Below the pieces are notes generated by a model. That model worked only from the letters and a program-made list of their open reading frames with translations. It was not told the DNA's origin and searched no databases. From contig CP136062.1 of the NCBI GenBank assembly GCA_032622095.1, forward strand, positions 34,656,918-34,720,917: a stretch of 64,000 nt of DNA, given 5' to 3'. Below, in pieces: positions 46,086 through 57,182 of this stretch (positions are counted from its first letter, which is position 1; every line of letters starts with the position of its first letter). The DNA comes from Siphonodentalium dalli (taxonomy: Eukaryota; Mollusca; Scaphopoda; Gadilida; Siphonodentaliidae). A program made the translations under genes and the position numbers.

Positions 46086-47419
46086 ATCTTTAATTCAACT
46101 ATCAGTTATTAAAGTCCAGCGTTTAGGTTCATTGTACCTGAGCACATCTGGTGGGCTAAGTCCTCATTTTGGAAGATTCGTCAGAAGAACAATATTAGTC
46201 AGGACCCTACCTCAGCCATTTATTAACTCTGAAATGTTTGTAAAAGTAAAACACAAAGTGATCCAGACAGACTGATGGACAAAACCACCGCCACTCATGG
46301 TTATTTAAACCAAACGTCCGGTTACAACCTTTGATAAAAAACTTAACCAAATATGTACCAGGCAAACAAATTTCCAAGCTGTTTCTGAATACTGAATAAA
46401 ACCTGGTATAAAATTGTCTACTAAGGTGGTTTATGAGCGGATAATTTTACCCATTCACAATACAAACCTTTCATAAGACCACGAATAGATGTACATGGCC
46501 TCAATAGCTCGAAGACGAGTGTGACTCGCCACACAGTAGTATTTCAACGAGGCTCTACTCATGATTCATTCCATGAACTGGATATTACATGCACACTTCT
46601 GGTACGATATGATAGTAGCGCTATTTGTGCTGACGATAGGATATCATATGCATATCGTGATTCAATTTAGACTTGGAACAATTATTGAAATTTCAACACA
46701 CAGTGACGAATGGTGGCCTGGTATAATGATAATTTTGTTTCTCATATATAATAGCATGCCACTCCATGCCTAAGCTAAAACAGCCACTCTTTAATATATG
46801 AATTTGATATCTGGAGACGTTATGACTATTATTAGCTCAGAATATTGATTGCATGTACCCAGCATAATACATGTCACATACATGTAGCTTGAAGTACAGG
46901 TATAAATCCGATATTAAATCGGGCAGAAATGTAGAAATTTTACAGCAAGTTTGCATAACCATCCCCCGAAGCACCATACGGTTTGCCCAAAAGTTCCACC
47001 AATTCGCCCAAAACTTGCCCAATGTTATGGTTGCATATTGATCGGGGGTGGGGCCCATATTGTCATGTATAGCCGAAACAATTAACAAAGCCGTAGAACT
47101 TACACTAGAGATAGAGAATAGAGACGCGTAAATATAAAACTCAAACCAACCGAAATCCGATACGGCATGGTATCCTGAATAATTCCAAACTAATTTATGT
47201 CATTTTATGTCGCAAAAACTCTGTCTAAATGTTGTTAACTGACTCACAAGTCAGAACAATCACTTCACTAAATATAAAGTGGGTGCTATTAGTCTGACCG
47301 TATTTCGGGTACGACAGTGAACTGAGTATATACCATCAGAATTCAATTCGAAATAACATTATAATGCACTTAGGCCAATATACCCCCGGAAACATCACAT
47401 ATTTTCGGGGGGTTATTGA
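46086..47419. other. No gene recognised (intron 2 of the PAN-fibrinogen gene)
   Basis: Unique-looking AT-rich intronic sequence. The 70-codon frame from 46561 has hydrophobic stretches but no domain or splice context that I can support. Confidence 0.4.
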
Positions 47420-50215
47420 TTGAATAACCTGTCGCAATGTATAGTCCGGTTCAAAGGCGCCGACACGCGCTCTAACGTTCGATATTCATACGCGTCATTT
47501 TTAACAGCTGATTTTCCGTTACCTGGTTATTACATAAACAATAATAATGGCGTCGCTGATGCGCAACGATTCCTTTTGGATGAATTAACGGAGGCGGATT
47601 TGGCTAAATTATTTATGCAAGGGGAATATACAGAACACCCAACAACAACAGAACTTATCGACGACGAAGACGATGCATTAATGATGGCTATAGATATTCC
47701 AGATCCAAGTACAACAGCCGCCGATGAGAGGGTTTCTCAACTGAGTACATGTATATATATCAGTAAGTTTACAGTAGGCCCAGTATTAATCATACAAGGA
47801 ATGACATCGTGACTGTCCCACAATGTGAAAAAAAATCAGATATATTGTCCAACAACAGTATACTCAGCGAGCAGTATCATAATAATGATATAATACTGAT
47901 AAAAAATACTCGGAGTTTACCCCTAACAAAATAGGCTAAATGTCATGATTCATGTGTGCCTAAAACTTATAAGAATATATTTCCCTCATCCCAGAGTGTC
48001 ATCTCACTCATTTCCTTTTCAAATTCAATTTATACTGATAATTTGAATATTTTTTTATTTTTTTTATAAGAAATATAGAATTTAAAGGTGAGCATAAATG
48101 TAATTAAACCAATTGACATGTATCTACATGTGATGATGTGTGTTTCCAATGTAGTGAGACACTGCACTGTTGAAATTAACAGGTGATGCTAGTCTCGCTC
48201 TCAGTACTGACAACAGTAGACCTGCAACTTCCAGTAGTACAACTACACCATCACGGCTTGATACCTTGAGCGAGAAGGAACTCAGGCAACTGGAATAATC
48301 ATCAAAAAGGCCTAGCACACAGCAAATGACAAAACGGGCCGTTAAAATGTTCAGAGGTATATAAATTTCCTCCTATGAATATACCATTGGAATCTGATAT
48401 AAAACTCCTGAATTAGTGAATATACATAGAAATTTATATAAATATAATAAATTTAAAGTATTACAATTAAGTCACCTCCACAACTTGCAAAACACCCTTG
48501 TAGCCTAATGAGAAATGCCTCTCTTGTAATTTTCATGTCGTTAACATAATGATTCGAATATATATACCACATACATGTATCTCGTGAACAGATTTTTCCC
48601 CATAATTTTCAACATAAACCTCCGATGGATATTTCCACGAAATAAAAATCGATTATGTTTTCCCAATTTCCACAGAATGGTTGGTGAACAACGGGTTTCC
48701 TGCCCAATTTGAGAACCCCCAGAAGGATGACCTAGATCAACGCCTCCGCCTATTATATTCATCTGCCAAATCAGCTGATGGCAAGCCTTATTCGAAAAGT
48801 TGATATGCAGGATTAAGAGCTGCAATAAACCGACATCTGAGAGATCCTCCATTTTCTCGTAGCTACGCACTTATGGAGGTTCCAGCATTCCATAAAAGTA
48901 ACAGTATGTTTATGACCGTTTTGAAAAAGTTGAAGCCAGAAGGTCTTGACAAAACGACGCACCATGAATCAATCACGTCAGAAGATATCATCAGGCTCCG
49001 TTCAAGTGATATCTTATCTGTCAGTACTCCAAAGGGCCTGCAAAATAAAGTATGGTTTGAATTAACCCTTGGTTTTGCAAGGAGAGGCCGCGAAAATATG
49101 CGCAATCTACCATGTGGGGCATTTTGTATAACAGCAAACAGTGCCGGCAACGAATATATTGAAATGACATTTAACGAAGCGACAAAGAGCCATCCTGGTG
49201 GCTTAAGGGATAAAGATAATGAAACAAGGCCAAGGTTTTATGCGACAATAGATGACAATTGTCCGGTATCGGCATACAGAATGCTTCTAAGTAAGCGAAA
49301 CAAGCTGAACAATATCCTGTTTCAGCAACCGATGTTATACGTCAAGGATGGGGACACTTGTTGGTACACCACAAGACCAATTGGCGAAAAGATGCTGAAC
49401 GTCATGATGAAAACGATATCGACAGAAGTCGGTTTGAGCAAGGTACATACAGCAAGTTTTTCCAAATAATATATCAATTATCACAATGTAATAAAGTATC
49501 CATAATCAGCTTCATGAATCAGTTAATTTCGAACACCTCAAAATTATTTACAAAGCTGTTGAAAGTAAAATTACTCGTTACTCAGTATGATTTATCCACA
49601 ATATACCTACCGGTATTGCAATTAAATATGGAGTTTGTGGACAAGGATGTTTTGTCATTTTGTAAAGGTATATGGCGATTATACTGTGGCAAATTTAGTT
49701 AGCCGGTGGCGGCAGTGGTATTTATTCACATTATACCAATTTTAAATAAAATTTTGATTTATATACCGTATAATTCTCGGAATGAAATAAACGTAGGGAA
49801 ATTTATCTTACAGATTTATACCAACCACTGTGTGCGGGCTACTTCCATTACTTTGCTCAGTCACGCAGGCGTTGAGGCACGTGAGATTATGAGAATATCA
49901 GGCCACCAAAGCGAGCAAAGCATACGCTCATACAACACAGATTCATCGGAAACGCAGAAAAGACAATATAGTTGTATATTGAGTGGTTGCCAGGATGCCG
50001 ATCCCTCAACAGTACCAACCAGTAATATTCCTGTCGCACCAGTGCATGTTAACACAGAATGCAGCCACCTAACTAGTCGTACTAGTCCGATAAACAATTT
50101 AGTTTTGGAATCATCGAGAACTTTGAATGCATATACCATGATGCCGAGAGTGTATGTCAAGAAGCAGTTGGAAATCCATGCGGAAAATGTCACCATTAAC
50201 AATTATTTTCTGTGA
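47420..50215 (+). pseudogene. Crypton-type tyrosine recombinase (four exons, decayed)
   Basis: Cryptons are DNA transposons that use a tyrosine recombinase; domesticated relatives include the DUF3504 proteins ZMYM2 and QRICH1. Proposed exons: 47420-47762, 48183-48356, 48676-49442 and 49814-50215, with GT-AG introns of phase 1, 1 and 0 that fit at every junction. The N-terminal part gives LDTLSEKELRQLE and TKRAVKMFREWLVNNGF. The SAM-like region gives YAGLRAAINRHL. The catalytic part gives LQNKVWFELTLGFARRGREN (Arg near 49080-49091), HCVRAT (His 49826, Arg 49835), SGHQSEQS (His 49904) and RSYNTD (Tyr 49931). All four catalytic residue types are kept. In-frame stops at 48296-48298 and 48801-48803 make it a pseudogene unless this is a decayed allele. 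The true start is unclear (no in-frame ATG early in exon 1). It lies within intron 2 of the PAN-fibrinogen gene, same strand. Confidence 0.85.
49668..49725 (+). repeat. Fragment of the 0.9-kb family foldback in a Crypton intron
   Basis: Contains the CTGTGGCAAATTTAGTTA word and the GG(C/T)GGCGGCAGTGGTATT loop region of the foldback arms seen at 28723-28875, inside the third Crypton intron (49443-49813). It is an isolated piece, so it is either an old insertion or a recombination product. Confidence 0.75.
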
Positions 50216-50534
50216 CCATCGCAGACAACAACCTGAGCCTTGAATGTTGAAAATCTTGCATGTCTGAATTGTTGTTGTTTATTTTGTTCTAGATCAGTAT
50301 TGATACGGAAATGAGTTTAAGATCAGTATTGATATTGAAATGAGTTTAGTGAACTGAACATGCTATTAAAGATAAATACTGTCAATTAAATTTGGAGTTC
50401 TCAGCAAGTCATTGGGTGTCCCAATTTTAATGAAAGCTGAAAATGTAAATTGAAAACCAAATTTCCAATAAAATTGACTCGATAACGGGGGAGACTCGAC
50501 GTAATCGCTAGAAAAAACTGTTTCAAATGTTGAT

Positions 50535-51170
50535 ATATATCACTTACCATAGTATCAGGTAATCTTTGTATATCATTGTTTCGATATCAAGTGATAAAAT
50601 GTCTTGACACGAAACAGAAATGGCGTGAATTACACATTTCAACGAGTGAACATTTTTTTGCAAGTTCGCCAGAGTTCGCAGTCGAAATAAACATCGGCGA
50701 ATCTGGGTCAGGTCATCGTCGAAAGAAATTATTTTTAAGTGATAAAATTCTGAAAAAGACATCAACTACATGCAGAAACTAATTGTTGTGTTTATTTATT
50801 TCTATTCGATGTGGCAATTTTCTTCTTTATCAACATTTTTAACGATAAGAGCGATGTTAATTGGGGGACTATATTTTATCTAGCGCATTAAATTTACAAT
50901 AAAAAGTCGTGAATTGGCTGAGTGTTTTCTATGGCCGCACATTTCGTTGATAATTACGAAGCATTTGTTTGTCTAAATAACGTTTTTAAGTTCGAAGAGC
51001 ATTAGAATGGGGATAACAGTTTTGTGATTTCGGAAAGGTACATGGCGAATATACTGTGGCAAATACCCGTTAATGGGCTCCGGCTCCGCCGTCGCCATTA
51101 ACTAAATTTGCCACAGTATATTCGCCATGTACCTTTCCGAAATCACAAAACACCACCCCGTTATCCCCTA
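50535..51170 (-). repeat. Dispersed 0.9-kb repeat family, copy C (inverted), with foldback 51008-51168
   Basis: The reverse complement follows copy B from its foldback through the GACACACAC-region equivalent, CTCTTATCGTTAAAAATG, GATGTCTTTTTCAGA, TTCACGCC.T.TCTGT and TCATGTCAA.ACAT. The foldback (51008-51168) is the best preserved of the three: arms of about 70 bp from GGGGATAACA to TTATCCCC around a GGCTCCGGCTCCGCC loop. The copy stops before the tail present in copies A and B. Confidence 0.9.
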
Positions 51171-51639
51171 AGTAACATATATATTAATATTAAGAACACA
51201 TAATATTAAACAACTTGTACAATTTTAACATATTGCGCACTAGCTTGTAAACCTGACGTGTAGATAATCAGATTGCTCTGATTTAGAATGGTCGGGTTCA
51301 CAGACTAATTGCGCACATGTCAAAATTTTGATAGTAATTGTCAATACGACATGAGTCATATTGACAACTGTGCAGTAGGATTTACATTTCATCATGACAA
51401 AAACATCAGCATCCATCTTACTTTTTCTTACTTGTGTGTCGATCCATCGTTCATGACAACCACGTCCCCGTGTATTTATGTATCCACCTGTACACCACGT
51501 CGATATCTGAAATGCCCGTTTCAACATCGCCACCAAATATATACATTGTATACATACCACAGATGTATGCATTCCACAACCATAATAACTGAAGAAAGAT
51601 AACTCTATTACACCAACACTGAAATATATATCAACTTAC

Positions 51640-51985
51640 GCCCCGAATGGAAGAATTTTGACAAGAAATTTGCCACCAACCCTTGGATCATTGCCCACGG
51701 TAGGGTTCTGTATCGTGCACACATGGTTGTAAACGGGACAGCCATTTAAGTCCCCACCTAATGGGATGGCTTGATCAAACCAGTGTCATCCCTGTTTAAG
51801 ACACCGGGCGGGAGAGCATTACCGCTTAACAGCACATCATCGGGGCATACACAGTACTTTATAGGGCATGCTCGGAGCTCCTTCCTTTTGTTTTGTCGAG
51901 AATCGAGATGAATCGATCCGGGGTCCAATCTAAACCTCTGACCGGTAGTCGAACATGCTAACCAGTCGCCATCCAACTCCAGCAA
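51640..51985 (-). mobile_element. Possible tRNA-derived SINE
   Basis: Reading the - strand from about 51985: GGATGGCGACTGGTTAGCATGT then ACTACCGGTCAGAGG resembles the D-arm/A-box and anticodon part of SINE heads. GGACCCCGGATCGATTC follows where a B box would be, but it is degenerate. After the head comes a non-tRNA body with CTCTCCCGCCCGG and GGTGGGGACTTAAATGG words. No poly-A or clear target duplication is seen, and a single copy is present in the window, so the call rests on the head only. Confidence 0.4.
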
Positions 51986-53248
51986 CGCTTACACTTCGAT
52001 GCTTTCACTTTCTAATTATTTAATTACAAATACAAAATTAAGTAGTAATGCAGTGCAATATTTCTCAATAAATAGAATAATTTCACATTACTATTATCTC
52101 TACTTTGGTCAAATCGAGAGTTATGTTACTTTCACAAAACTAGCACTATTTACATTCAAGTTAAACTAAGCTGAATGTATCTATATTCGTTGAATTCACG
52201 ATGTGTAAAACGGTATTCAACGGCAATCTGGTAATTAGAATCCGAAAACCCCAGTTGAGAAGTCAGAATAATTCCTCACTTCCAAGATGAAGCCTAATTT
52301 AGTAATTACCACTATACTAGTACTACTAAACAGTTCTACTTTTGTTGAATCATAAAGACATACACATGCTGCCTACATGACAATCATCATCTTTTTCATT
52401 TCAATTTCAATTATTTTCTTCATTTTTGTTTTGAGAGTTGTCCCGACCTTGGTGGTATAACCGGGAATGTGCTTCGAACTTGTTTCAATGGCCGGGCAAC
52501 AGTTCTTGATGATTTTGGAACACAGTGCATAATACAACAGCTACATTACTTATGGAGTATGTATCAGCGGCAATGTACTTTACATGTATATGCGACATTT
52601 CAAGGACCCTCTTACCAACTGGTCTGCGTCAGCCTTGGTGTCTCGATATTGTAAATGAATAAATTTACAGCAACTAGAAGATTCAAATCTTCACGTGATT
52701 ACACACGATAAACAGTATCAATACTAATTTTACATGTTAATGCACTGTGACATTATTGTATCGAAGCATAAAGTCTTCATCCACAAACCTGAAAATTCAA
52801 ATTCAAATAGCCTGTACAATTGGGCTACTCTATCTATAAATCCGTGCCAATGTATGTCATTCACTTCCAACTAGCAGTTCATGTGCTTCGTACACAGGGG
52901 CCAATTGATACTAAAATTTATTTCATCCATTTATTTGGTAAATTCAATGACTACCATGCTCCGACATACCTGTAAGACACATTGGGCCTACTAATATCAT
53001 ATAATATTATTCTCTGTCTTGTTTGGTTAATACACACATGCGAGCCAACTAGCATGCCCCTTATTTCAACACAGAAGGGAAGAGAGGTGTGTTCTATGCT
53101 ATATCACGCTATCGTGGAATGAACATATATCACCAGATGCCAACAAATTTGGCGGACTATACAAAAATTTAGCTGACAATATTTACTATATATACAATGT
53201 ATATATATGATCGATGTGTCAAACATCTAAAAAGAAAACAATTGAACT
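51986..53248. other. No gene recognised (intron 2 of the PAN-fibrinogen gene)
   Basis: AT-rich intronic sequence with no supported gene or repeat. Confidence 0.4.
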
Positions 53249-53445
53249 GTTGGGTATATTCCACAACCAAAAAATTCATACTAACGTTGGGTATATTCCA
53301 CAACCAAAAAATTAAAACCTAGTCAAATCTCGAAATCTCGGCGTCATATTCTCGCAAACGAGAGGCACCATAACCAAAAATTTAACCTTCGCCAAATCTC
53401 GAAATTTCGGCGATATATTCTCGCAAACGAGAGGCACCATAACAG
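53249..53445 (+). repeat. Two short tandem duplications
   Basis: TTGGGTATATTCCACAACC occurs at about 53250 and 53287 (and again at 54335). AAATCTCGAAAT.TCGGCG followed by TATTCTCGCAAACGAGAGG occurs at about 53325-53367 and 53393-53436, 68 bp apart. The palindrome CTCGCAAACGAG lies inside the second unit. Confidence 0.85.
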
Positions 53446-53860
53446 ATTGCCTAACGTAAGGGGATGGTACCCACATGTGTGAATCTTCAACATAAAAATT
53501 ATGCAATTGAACACCATTGCAAGCAAATCACGTATAGAGTGATTAATTACCTACTCCCAACAGGAGTATCAAATCTCGCACGTTGTCGCCACATGTGGGA
53601 ATTTATCATTAACAAGGACGGATTAAACTGGTTCCTGCAGGTCACATTCATTTGATATAAACCCTCAAACAAACTTCTTGAATTCACACTTAACGTGTCT
53701 CCCTTAGAAGGCGCTGTCGTAAAGACATGTCGTGTCATTCTAGGTTGCATATGATATGCAAATACAAAATTATTCCGCATATAAAATTCCCAATATAGGC
53801 ATGCACAGTGCTGGTTCAAACTATGACTAGTACATCACTAACTCAAAGAAATTCATACCC

Positions 53861-53965
53861 GAATCCGGGTCGAAATCCGGTAAAAAGACACCTAAATTCG
53901 GGTCGAAATCCGGATCGAAATCCGGGTCGAAATCCGGGATCCGGAATCCGGAATCCGGTATAAAG
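53861..53965 (+). repeat. GAAATCCGG/GAATCCGG short tandem repeat
   Basis: Irregular run of TCGAAATCCGG and GGAATCCGG words between two AAAAGACAC or ATAAAGACAC borders. It is related to the GAATCCGGAATCCAG units at 19123-19200 and 20558-20600. Confidence 0.85.
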
Positions 53966-54164
53966 ACACACCCTGATACCATTGCTCTAATAAAATAGCA
54001 GCAAAAGTCACCCGATCTAAATTGATGGAATCTATAAATTTCGTGCTCAGAATACTCATTAAAGTGGCATATAATATGCCGAATTATAAAATTGGCACAT
54101 ATCGCGCATGCCCAAAGAAAGGGTGCTACTGGCCTCGAAAAATCAGGCCAACTACATTTAAAAT

Positions 54165-54355
54165 AGGCATATATTATGCCGATCTATTTATCACGCGTTT
54201 CCTGATGAAGTTCGCGTTATCACTATCATACTGTAGTGGAAAAGTGAATCGAAACATATGCTCAATTTAAATTATGACTATCCGAGCGATGTAGGAACAT
54301 AGAACATGAACCACTGGTCTGTTTCTAGATTGTTGGGTATATTCCACAACCAACA
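54165..54355 (+). repeat. Dispersed repeat, copy 2 (related to 17017-17190)
   Basis: Collinear with 17017-17190: GGCATATATTATGCCGATC, CGCGTTATCACTATCATACT, CGAAACATATGCTCAATTTA, then TTGTTGGGTATATTCCACAACC. A further GGCATATAATATGCCG palindrome at about 54065 may belong to the same element. Confidence 0.75.
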
Positions 54356-54440
54356 AATTCAAGCAGATACATTAACCAATTAGGCACCAGGACTAAACAA
54401 GTCCGCCGTGGTGGTTCTATTTGTAAAGAATGAGCGCAGG

Positions 54441-54603
54441 TTTTTAAAGAAAGGAATGGCGTGTGGGCACGTTTAGTGAGAACGGCTTCGCGGTTCACAC
54501 AGTGTTCCCCAACAACCACATTGTTTTTAAGAAATGAATGTTGTGTGGGCACGATTAGTGAGAACGGTTTCGCGGTTCACACAGTGTTCCCCAACCACCA
54601 CAA
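54441..54603 (+). repeat. 82-bp tandem duplication
   Basis: The unit with TTTTTAA.GAAA.GAATG, GTGTGGGCACG, TTAGTGAGAACGG and CGCGGTTCACACAGTGTTCC is present twice (GTGTGGGCACG at 54461 and 54543), with few differences. Confidence 0.92.
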
Positions 54604-55141
54604 TACCGCATCCCCAATACCACAGATATTCACTGCATACATTTATTATATTTAAATAGCTTTTCCTATAATAAAGCTGAGTGTATTCTTATTTATTTTG
54701 GCTCAACAATATGTGACGTCGTGTTCGTGCTACGGTCCGTGTTGTTGTTGTTGGGGTGTGAAATGGGTGACCAACTGGGCAGTTGACCAATCACAGAACA
54801 GGATTTAACGTAACACAGGCAGTTGACCTATCACCAAACATGATTTAGTGTAACACAAACGGGCTGTGTTAATATAATGCTATGACTAATTTGACATATG
54901 CTATTTAGGGACATTTGACAAGGAACCTATCCATTCACGGTCCCTTGCATATGTGCTGTTATAATTTTTGGCCGAAATTCAAAATACGATGAACCTCCTC
55001 TTTTGAAACGTACATGGCTCAGTCTCATTAGTGTATGTTATTATACTACAGGAGAATTCCTGGATATGAGTTGTAGATGTGTCGTGTAAACGTTCATACC
55101 TCTAAGTTGCTATAATAATTATTCAATCATCTCTATTGCAG

Positions 55142-55776
55142 ACTGCAAAGAGTGGAGAAACGGTGGCTTTGCTTGTAACGGTGTGTATCCTGTCACATTA
55201 GGTGGCGCCACAGAAGTAGATGTTGTATGCGACATGACATTAGAAGGAGGTGGATGGACTGTCATGCAACAGAGAAGAGATTTTTCTGTAGATTTCAACC
55301 GTGGATGGAACGCGTTTGTCTCCGTATTTGGCGACGTGGAACTCGGGGGAAACTACTGGTTCGGTTTGGACAATATTTACCACCTCACAAACCTCGGTGC
55401 CGGTGAGTTATATGTCAACATGAGGACATTAGATGGGAGCTATGTATATGCTAGATACACAAGCTTTAACATTGGAGATGCGACGGGAGACTACATATTG
55501 AATGTCGGTGGTTATAGTGGGAATGCGGGAGATTCCATGGCACACAGTAATGGATGGCCATTCAGCACGTTGGATAAAGATAACAAGTTACCGTCATGTG
55601 GCTACCTGTGCGTTTCTGCATATAAATCTGCATGGTGGTACAAATGCTGTACTAATAGCGCTCTTAATGGAGTTTATACCAACGCATCACTTTCAGACGG
55701 GACAGGCTTGCTGTGGTGGTTAAACATGAGATATAGCGGCTTCATGCAAGTAACCATGCTAGTCAGGCGGCTGTAG
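55142..55776 (+). CDS. PAN-fibrinogen gene, last exon (fibrinogen C-terminal domain)
   Basis: Acceptor TCTATTGCAG ends at 55141. The exon encodes a complete fibrinogen-related domain, residues 122-332: DCKEW, VCDM (Cys151), GGWTVMQQRR (158-167), NYWFGLDNIYHLT, and NGWPFSTLDKDNK with the acidic calcium-site loop (266-270). SCGYLC, WWYKCC (286-291), SALNGVY (294-300) and a C-terminal MLVRRL complete it. Cys123/Cys151 and a 274-or-278/290-or-291 pair fit the two usual disulphides. The pocket segment reads CCTNSALNG instead of the common CHxSNLNG. This is a ficolin/tachylectin-like sugar-binding fold, secreted. The stop at 55774-55776 lies inside the first unit of a 57-bp tandem array, so the array is built from this gene's end. 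Confidence 0.95.
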
Positions 55777-56215
55777 GTTAAATCATACTGAACTGGCTTC
55801 ATGCAAGTAACCATGCTAGTCAGGCGGCTATAGGTTAAATCATACTGAACTGGCTTCATGCAAGTAACCATGCTTGTCAGACGGCTATAGGTTAAATCAT
55901 ACTGAACTGGCTTCATGCAAGTAACCATGCTTGTCAGACGGCTGTAGGTTAAATCATACTGAACTGGCTTCATGCAAGTAACCATGCTTGTCAGACGGCT
56001 ATAGGTTAAATCATACTGAACTGGCTTCATGTTTGTTGCCATGAATGTCAGACGGCTGTAGGTTAAATCATACTGAACTGGCTTCATGTTTGTTGCCATG
56101 AATGTCAGGCGGTTATAGGTTAAATCATACTGAACTGGCTTCATGTTTGTTGCCATGATTGTCAGGCGGCTATATGTTAACCCCACACGGAACTGGCTTC
56201 GCTCATGTAACCATG
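55738..56215 (+). repeat. 57-bp tandem array of the lectin gene's C-terminal codons and 3' UTR
   Basis: GGCTTC begins units at 55738 (inside the CDS), 55795, 55852, 55909, 55966, 56023, 56080 and 56137, each exactly 57 bp (19 codons) apart. A degenerate ninth starts at about 56195. Each unit holds the codons for GFMQVTMLVRRL, the stop, and 3'-UTR sequence GGTTAAATCATACTGAACT. Units 6-8 read GFMFVAMNVRRL or GFMFVAMIVRRL. In unit 8 the stop is changed to TAT, leaving the frame open for about 20 more codons. The 170-codon frame on the opposite strand is a shadow of this array. Confidence 0.97.
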
Positions 56216-56443
56216 GTGGTCAATTCAATGAATGTTTCTGATTTAAATTGACCAATCAGAGATCGAAACATCTGGAATTACACGAGGATATACCATATCA
56301 CTGTACCAGATGTCCCTATACAATTAGACAGAACGCCATTGTAAAGGGTGCAACATTTTGTTCGGTTTGAGTAGAACAAGTGTGCTTTTGCAAATGATTA
56401 TCGCTCAAGACAGAACTAAATGCGGATCAGAGGGCGACTTTTA

Positions 56444-56849
56444 TTAACCCTTTACCCAACAGAATGGCCCTGTGCCAATGCATTCTCTTATATATGCGAG
56501 TCGACCATAGGTCGCCTCGCATATATAAGAGAATGCATTGGCTTAACACATTAAAAATTATAAAATTGTTAAAGAATGTAAGAAAAAATGGTAAAAAGTG
56601 TTAAAAAAAGTTTTTCTTTAGGCCAATGCATTCTCTTATATACATGTATGCGAGGCGACCTATGGTCGACTCGCATATATAAGAGAATGCATTGGCACAG
56701 GGCATAACTGTAACCATCACAATGTGGTCAATGAGCCGGTTCCAATGATATCCATATTTGTATGGTTCTATTGAGACAGACCGAAGATATTTTAGGCTGT
56801 TGAAGCTTTATTTGGCCGGTTTTGGCCGGTTTGTTGGGTAAAGTGTTAA
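56444..56849. mobile_element. piggyBac-like miniature element with nested palindromes
   Basis: TTAA|CCCTTTACCCAACA at 56444-56461 is matched by TGTTGGGTAAAGTG|TTAA at 56832-56849. This gives terminal inverted repeats of 14 bp (one mismatch) starting CCC, and a TTAA target duplication, both as in piggyBac elements. Inside, 56473-56542 and 56632-56696 are each near-perfect palindromes. The two are also inverse copies of each other, bounded by CCCTGTGCC (56468) and GGCACAGGG (to 56703). No coding capacity. Confidence 0.85.
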
Positions 56850-57182
56850 GGCACATGAATATAATAAGTGTTCATGCGGTCATTAACCAATTCATAGTCA
56901 TTCCTCGGTTATTACAATAACCGAGTGCGATGTTTTCTGTACCAGTCCCAATTAGATAATATGAATCGTACGTGACACATAGTGGAGCAACCACACATGA
57001 TGTGCCTCAAATTTGCCTTTTTTCAACGACATAACGCTAAGAATAATTTATGTAACATCATGCAGTGATCACGACGGAGACGACATGTCAAATTGACAAC
57101 ACGGCAGTGTCGTGGATTGTAAAATCTTGTCTGGATTATCGTCATGACTTCATCATTTTTAGTTTTCATTAAGCTGACAAAC

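Noticed and set aside
46561-46773. 70-codon frame with hydrophobic segments
   Set aside because: Intronic, no homologue or splice context, and AT-rich sequence readily produces such frames.
55674-56186. 170-codon - strand frame with a 19-residue repeat (MKPVQYDLTYSRLT)
   Set aside because: It is the exact antisense of the 57-bp array built from the lectin C-terminus. The period being a multiple of three keeps it open.
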